This document shows positions 62,375-64,000 of a stretch of DNA of 64,000 bases, piece by piece (positions within the stretch are counted from its first letter, which is position 1; every line of letters starts with the position of its first letter). The translations under genes were made by a program, and so were the position numbers. The stretch spans positions 434,001 to 498,000 of the forward strand of contig NZ_FWFR01000003.1 in NCBI RefSeq assembly GCF_900172325.1, read 5' to 3'. This stretch comes from Oceanibacterium hippocampi. GTDB taxonomy: Bacteria; Pseudomonadota; Alphaproteobacteria; Sneathiellales; Sneathiellaceae. The notes beneath the pieces were generated by a model. It made no database searches, was not told where the DNA came from, and worked only from the letters and a program-made list of their open reading frames with translations.

Positions 62375-63441
62375 ACGCCGGCGTGGGCGCGGGCCGAGGC
62401 AATGAGCGCGGCGACGCTCTCCGCCTCGCTGTTCCAGGCGGTGACAAGACGGACCACCGGCGCCTCGGCGGTCCCCATCACGTAGAAACGGAAGCCGTCC
62501 GCCTGCAGGCCCGCGATCACCGGCCCGGGCATCGCGAGGAACAGCTCGTTGGCCTCGACCGGCTGGAGCAGTTCGACACCCGGTATCGCGCCGAGGCCGT
62601 CGGCCAGCCGCGCCGCCATGGCGTTCGCGTGCCGGGCGTTGCGGAGCCAGAGATCGTCGGTCACATAGGCGCGGAGCTGCGCCGAGATATAGCGCATCTT
62701 TGAATAGAGCTGGCCGGCCCGCTTGCGCCGGAAGGCGAAATCGCCGGCCTTCCCAGGATCGAAGAAGATCACCGCCTCGGCGGCCATGGCGCCGTTCTTC
62801 GTCGCGCCGAACGACAGCACGTCCACGCCGGCTTTCCAGGTGAGGTCCGCGGCGCTGCAATTCTGCGCCGCGACGGCATTCGCGAAGCGCGCGCCATCCA
62901 TGTGCAACGGCAACCCGGCTGCCTTCGCGACGCCGGCAATGGCGGCAATCTCGTCGGCACTGTAGACCGTGCCGAGTTCGGTCGCCTGGGTGATGCTGAC
63001 CGCCGCCGGCTGGACGTGGTGGACGACACCGGCCCCGGCATTGGCGATCCGCGCTGCGAGGGCCGCCGGGTCGAGCTTGCCGCGCGGGCTCGGCAACGGC
63101 ACGATCTTGGCGCCGCCGGTGAAGAATTCCGGTCCGCCGCATTCATCGACGTCGATGTGGGCGTCCTCCTGGCAATAGATCGCGCCATAGGGCGGCACCA
63201 GCACCGAGAGTGCCAGCGCGTTGGCGACCCCGCCGGTCCCGACCGGGAAGGCCAGGACCTCGCGCTCGAACAGCTCCGAACAGAGGCGGGAAAAGGCCTG
63301 CGTCTCCTCGTCGTCGCCGTAGCCCATCGCGTTGCCGTGATTGGCGCGGGCCAGCGCCTCCATGATTTCCGGGCAGACGGGGGCGGTATTGTCGCTGGCG
63401 AAATTCACGGCACGTGCTCTCTGCTGGTTCCTGTTCGGCAT
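62365..63441 (-). CDS. Low-specificity L-threonine aldolase family (beta-eliminating lyase)
   Basis: A 358-residue PLP enzyme of fold type I. NFASDNTAPVCPEIMEAL and YGDDEETQAFS open the domain, EDAHIDVDECGGPEFFTGG replaces the usual H-x-x-x-E cofactor stacking, HMDGARFANAVA supplies the PLP aspartate, and the Schiff-base lysine is in SFGATKNGAMAAEAV. It cleaves threonine or related beta-hydroxy amino acids to glycine plus aldehyde. ATG at 63441 (MPNRNQQ) chosen. Confidence 0.9.
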   Translation of the reverse strand: MPNRNQQRARAVNFASDNTAPVCPEIMEALARANHGNAMGYGDDEETQAFSRLCSELFEREVLAFPVGTGGVANALALSVLVPPYGAIYCQEDAHIDVDECGGPEFFTGGAKIVPLPSPRGKLDPAALAARIANAGAGVVHHVQPAAVSITQATELGTVYSADEIAAIAGVAKAAGLPLHMDGARFANAVAAQNCSAADLTWKAGVDVLSFGATKNGAMAAEAVIFFDPGKAGDFAFRRKRAGQLYSKMRYISAQLRAYVTDDLWLRNARHANAMAARLADGLGAIPGVELLQPVEANELFLAMPGPVIAGLQADGFRFYVMGTAEAPVVRLVTAWNSEAESVAALIASARAHAGVQA

Positions 63442-63443
63442 TA

Positions 63444-63878
63444 TCAGGCGGCGGCGCCCTCGGCAATGATCAGCGGCATCGGCGCGAAGCCGCCGCGCCG
63501 GTCGGGCCGGAAGGCGTTTGCGGCGATCATCTGGCCATCGAGAATGCCGGCAATCAGCCAGACCAGGTCCGGTTCGAAGATGTTGGCTGCGTCGGTCGCC
63601 GAGGGAAAGGCCCACCCGTCCGGATGGCTATGCCAGGCGCCGACCACCGCCGGTCCGCCCTGGCGATGCTGGCGTTCGAGACCGATGCGCAGGCCCGGAT
63701 CCACCTCGAAGCCGCGCACCGGGTCGTCCGCCAGGTTGGCGCTCGGCTCGACCGCGGTAACCCAGCGGGCGCCGCCCGGCCCCTTCCGTCCGACCAGCAG
63801 GCCGCAGGACTCCTCGGGCCACGCCGCCTCGCAGTTGTCGGCGATCCGCTTCATCAGTTCCGGCGGAATCACCAGCAT
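63444..63878 (-). CDS. JAMM/MPN+ (Mov34) family metallopeptidase
   Basis: A 144-residue single-domain protein. EESCGLLVG holds the catalytic Glu (Glu22/23), and the zinc motif is HSHPDGWAFPSATD (His83, His85, Ser93, Asp96). Bacterial MPN+ proteins remove C-terminal extensions from sulfur carrier proteins (ThiS, MoaD) or isopeptides. No E1-like or sulfur carrier gene is in view, though the window ends nearby. Stop precedes the aldolase-family start by 2 bases, so they are probably cotranscribed. Confidence 0.88.
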   Translation of the reverse strand: MLVIPPELMKRIADNCEAAWPEESCGLLVGRKGPGGARWVTAVEPSANLADDPVRGFEVDPGLRIGLERQHRQGGPAVVGAWHSHPDGWAFPSATDAANIFEPDLVWLIAGILDGQMIAANAFRPDRRGGFAPMPLIIAEGAAA

Positions 63879-63882
63879 CGGT

Positions 63883-64000
63883 TCAGTCTCCGGCCGATGG
63901 TACGAGCGTGACGATGCCGAGCCGCCGCCCGTTTGCCAGATCGAGCAGCCAGAGCTCGCTCCGGCCGTCCGCCAGCGCGATCGTCAGCACCAGCCTGCCG
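63883..64000 (-). CDS. C-terminal part of an unidentified gene, cut by the window edge
   Basis: The last 38 residues are read in one frame (RLVLTIALADGRSELWLLDL..., ending LVPSAGD) to a TGA at 63883-63885, four bases before the JAMM peptidase start. The alternating hydrophobic and charged residues suggest beta strands. No family is recognisable from this fragment. Confidence 0.45.
   Translation of the reverse strand, partial: GRLVLTIALADGRSELWLLDLANGRRLGIVTLVPSAGD

Noticed and set aside
60929-63142. A 737-codon minus-strand frame opposite the second CFA gene
   Set aside because: Shadow of the CFA and threonine-aldolase genes with no recognisable domain; the real genes on both strands account for this region.
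1-64000. CRISPR arrays, toxin-antitoxin, restriction-modification or phage-defence loci
   Set aside because: I saw no regular spaced repeats, no Cas, nuclease-methylase or toxin-antitoxin gene pairs; the genes are metabolic, transport and regulatory.

Overview
The window is GC-rich (roughly two thirds G+C), densely packed and fully bacterial. Gene content points to an alphaproteobacterium, most likely Rhodospirillales-like: branched-chain-amino-acid-type (HAAT) ABC transporters, TRAP transporters, several acyl-CoA ligases, a cobalt-type nitrile hydratase, an encapsulated-ferritin-family protein like that of Rhodospirillum, and the block deacetylase-xseB-ispA-dxs-tlyA-RNA methyltransferase. 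The genus is inference. No insertion sequence, prophage, CRISPR array, rRNA operon or replication origin was seen. One tRNA (Glu, anticodon CTC) is present.

Layout. 1-1.1 kb: end of a dipeptide/oligopeptide ABC system, closed by a rho-independent terminator shared with the next, convergent operon. 1.2-7.9 kb (minus): livH-livM-livG-livF, an acyl-CoA ligase and a substrate-binding protein, suggesting import of a carboxylic acid that is then activated with CoA. 8-12 kb: a metallo-beta-lactamase-fold hydrolase, an NADP-dependent reductase and a second acyl-CoA ligase. 11.9-15 kb (plus): a membrane protein, an EncFtn-type ferritin without encapsulin or cargo tag, a membrane di-iron hydroxylase, and an orphan LivH-type permease with a lipoprotein-like N-terminal domain. 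15-20 kb: lipase-like hydrolase, class III aminotransferase, a ferritin-like di-iron protein, an SDR and a PilZ protein.

20-24.1 kb: acyl-CoA ligase, acyl-CoA dehydrogenase and alpha/beta hydrolase in one operon, divergent from a MarR regulator, with a perfect palindromic operator between them. 24.1-28.4 kb: RND efflux pump and adaptor. 28.6-34.7 kb (plus): isoprenoid precursor and RNA modification genes. 34.7-38.2 kb: a degenerate GGDEF/EAL protein, a DMT transporter, an AT-rich island, a small hypothetical gene, a 28-codon ORF coupled to a TusA-like protein, and a small exported protein. 38.3-40.6 kb (minus): cobalt nitrile hydratase beta, alpha and accessory genes plus an XRE regulator, with no amidase nearby.

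40.8-54.7 kb: class II aldolase, a large PAS hybrid histidine kinase, GNAT, a fourth acyl-CoA ligase, an orphan biotin-dependent carboxyltransferase, a PuuB-like amine oxidase, an internally deleted hybrid kinase, an SDR, a cyclopropane-fatty-acid synthase, an esterase and glyoxalase II. 54.8-60.7 kb: the most self-contained candidate pathway, a TRAP transporter with a PhyH-type dioxygenase and a HpcH/HpaI aldolase, divergent from a LuxR-type regulator. 60.8-64 kb: tRNA-Glu, a second cyclopropane synthase, a threonine-aldolase-family enzyme, a JAMM peptidase and a truncated gene at the edge. Apart from the tRNA-bearing gap at 60,657-61,024, no stretch longer than 300 bases lacks a gene. All functions are read from motifs and overall protein resemblance; no database search was run.
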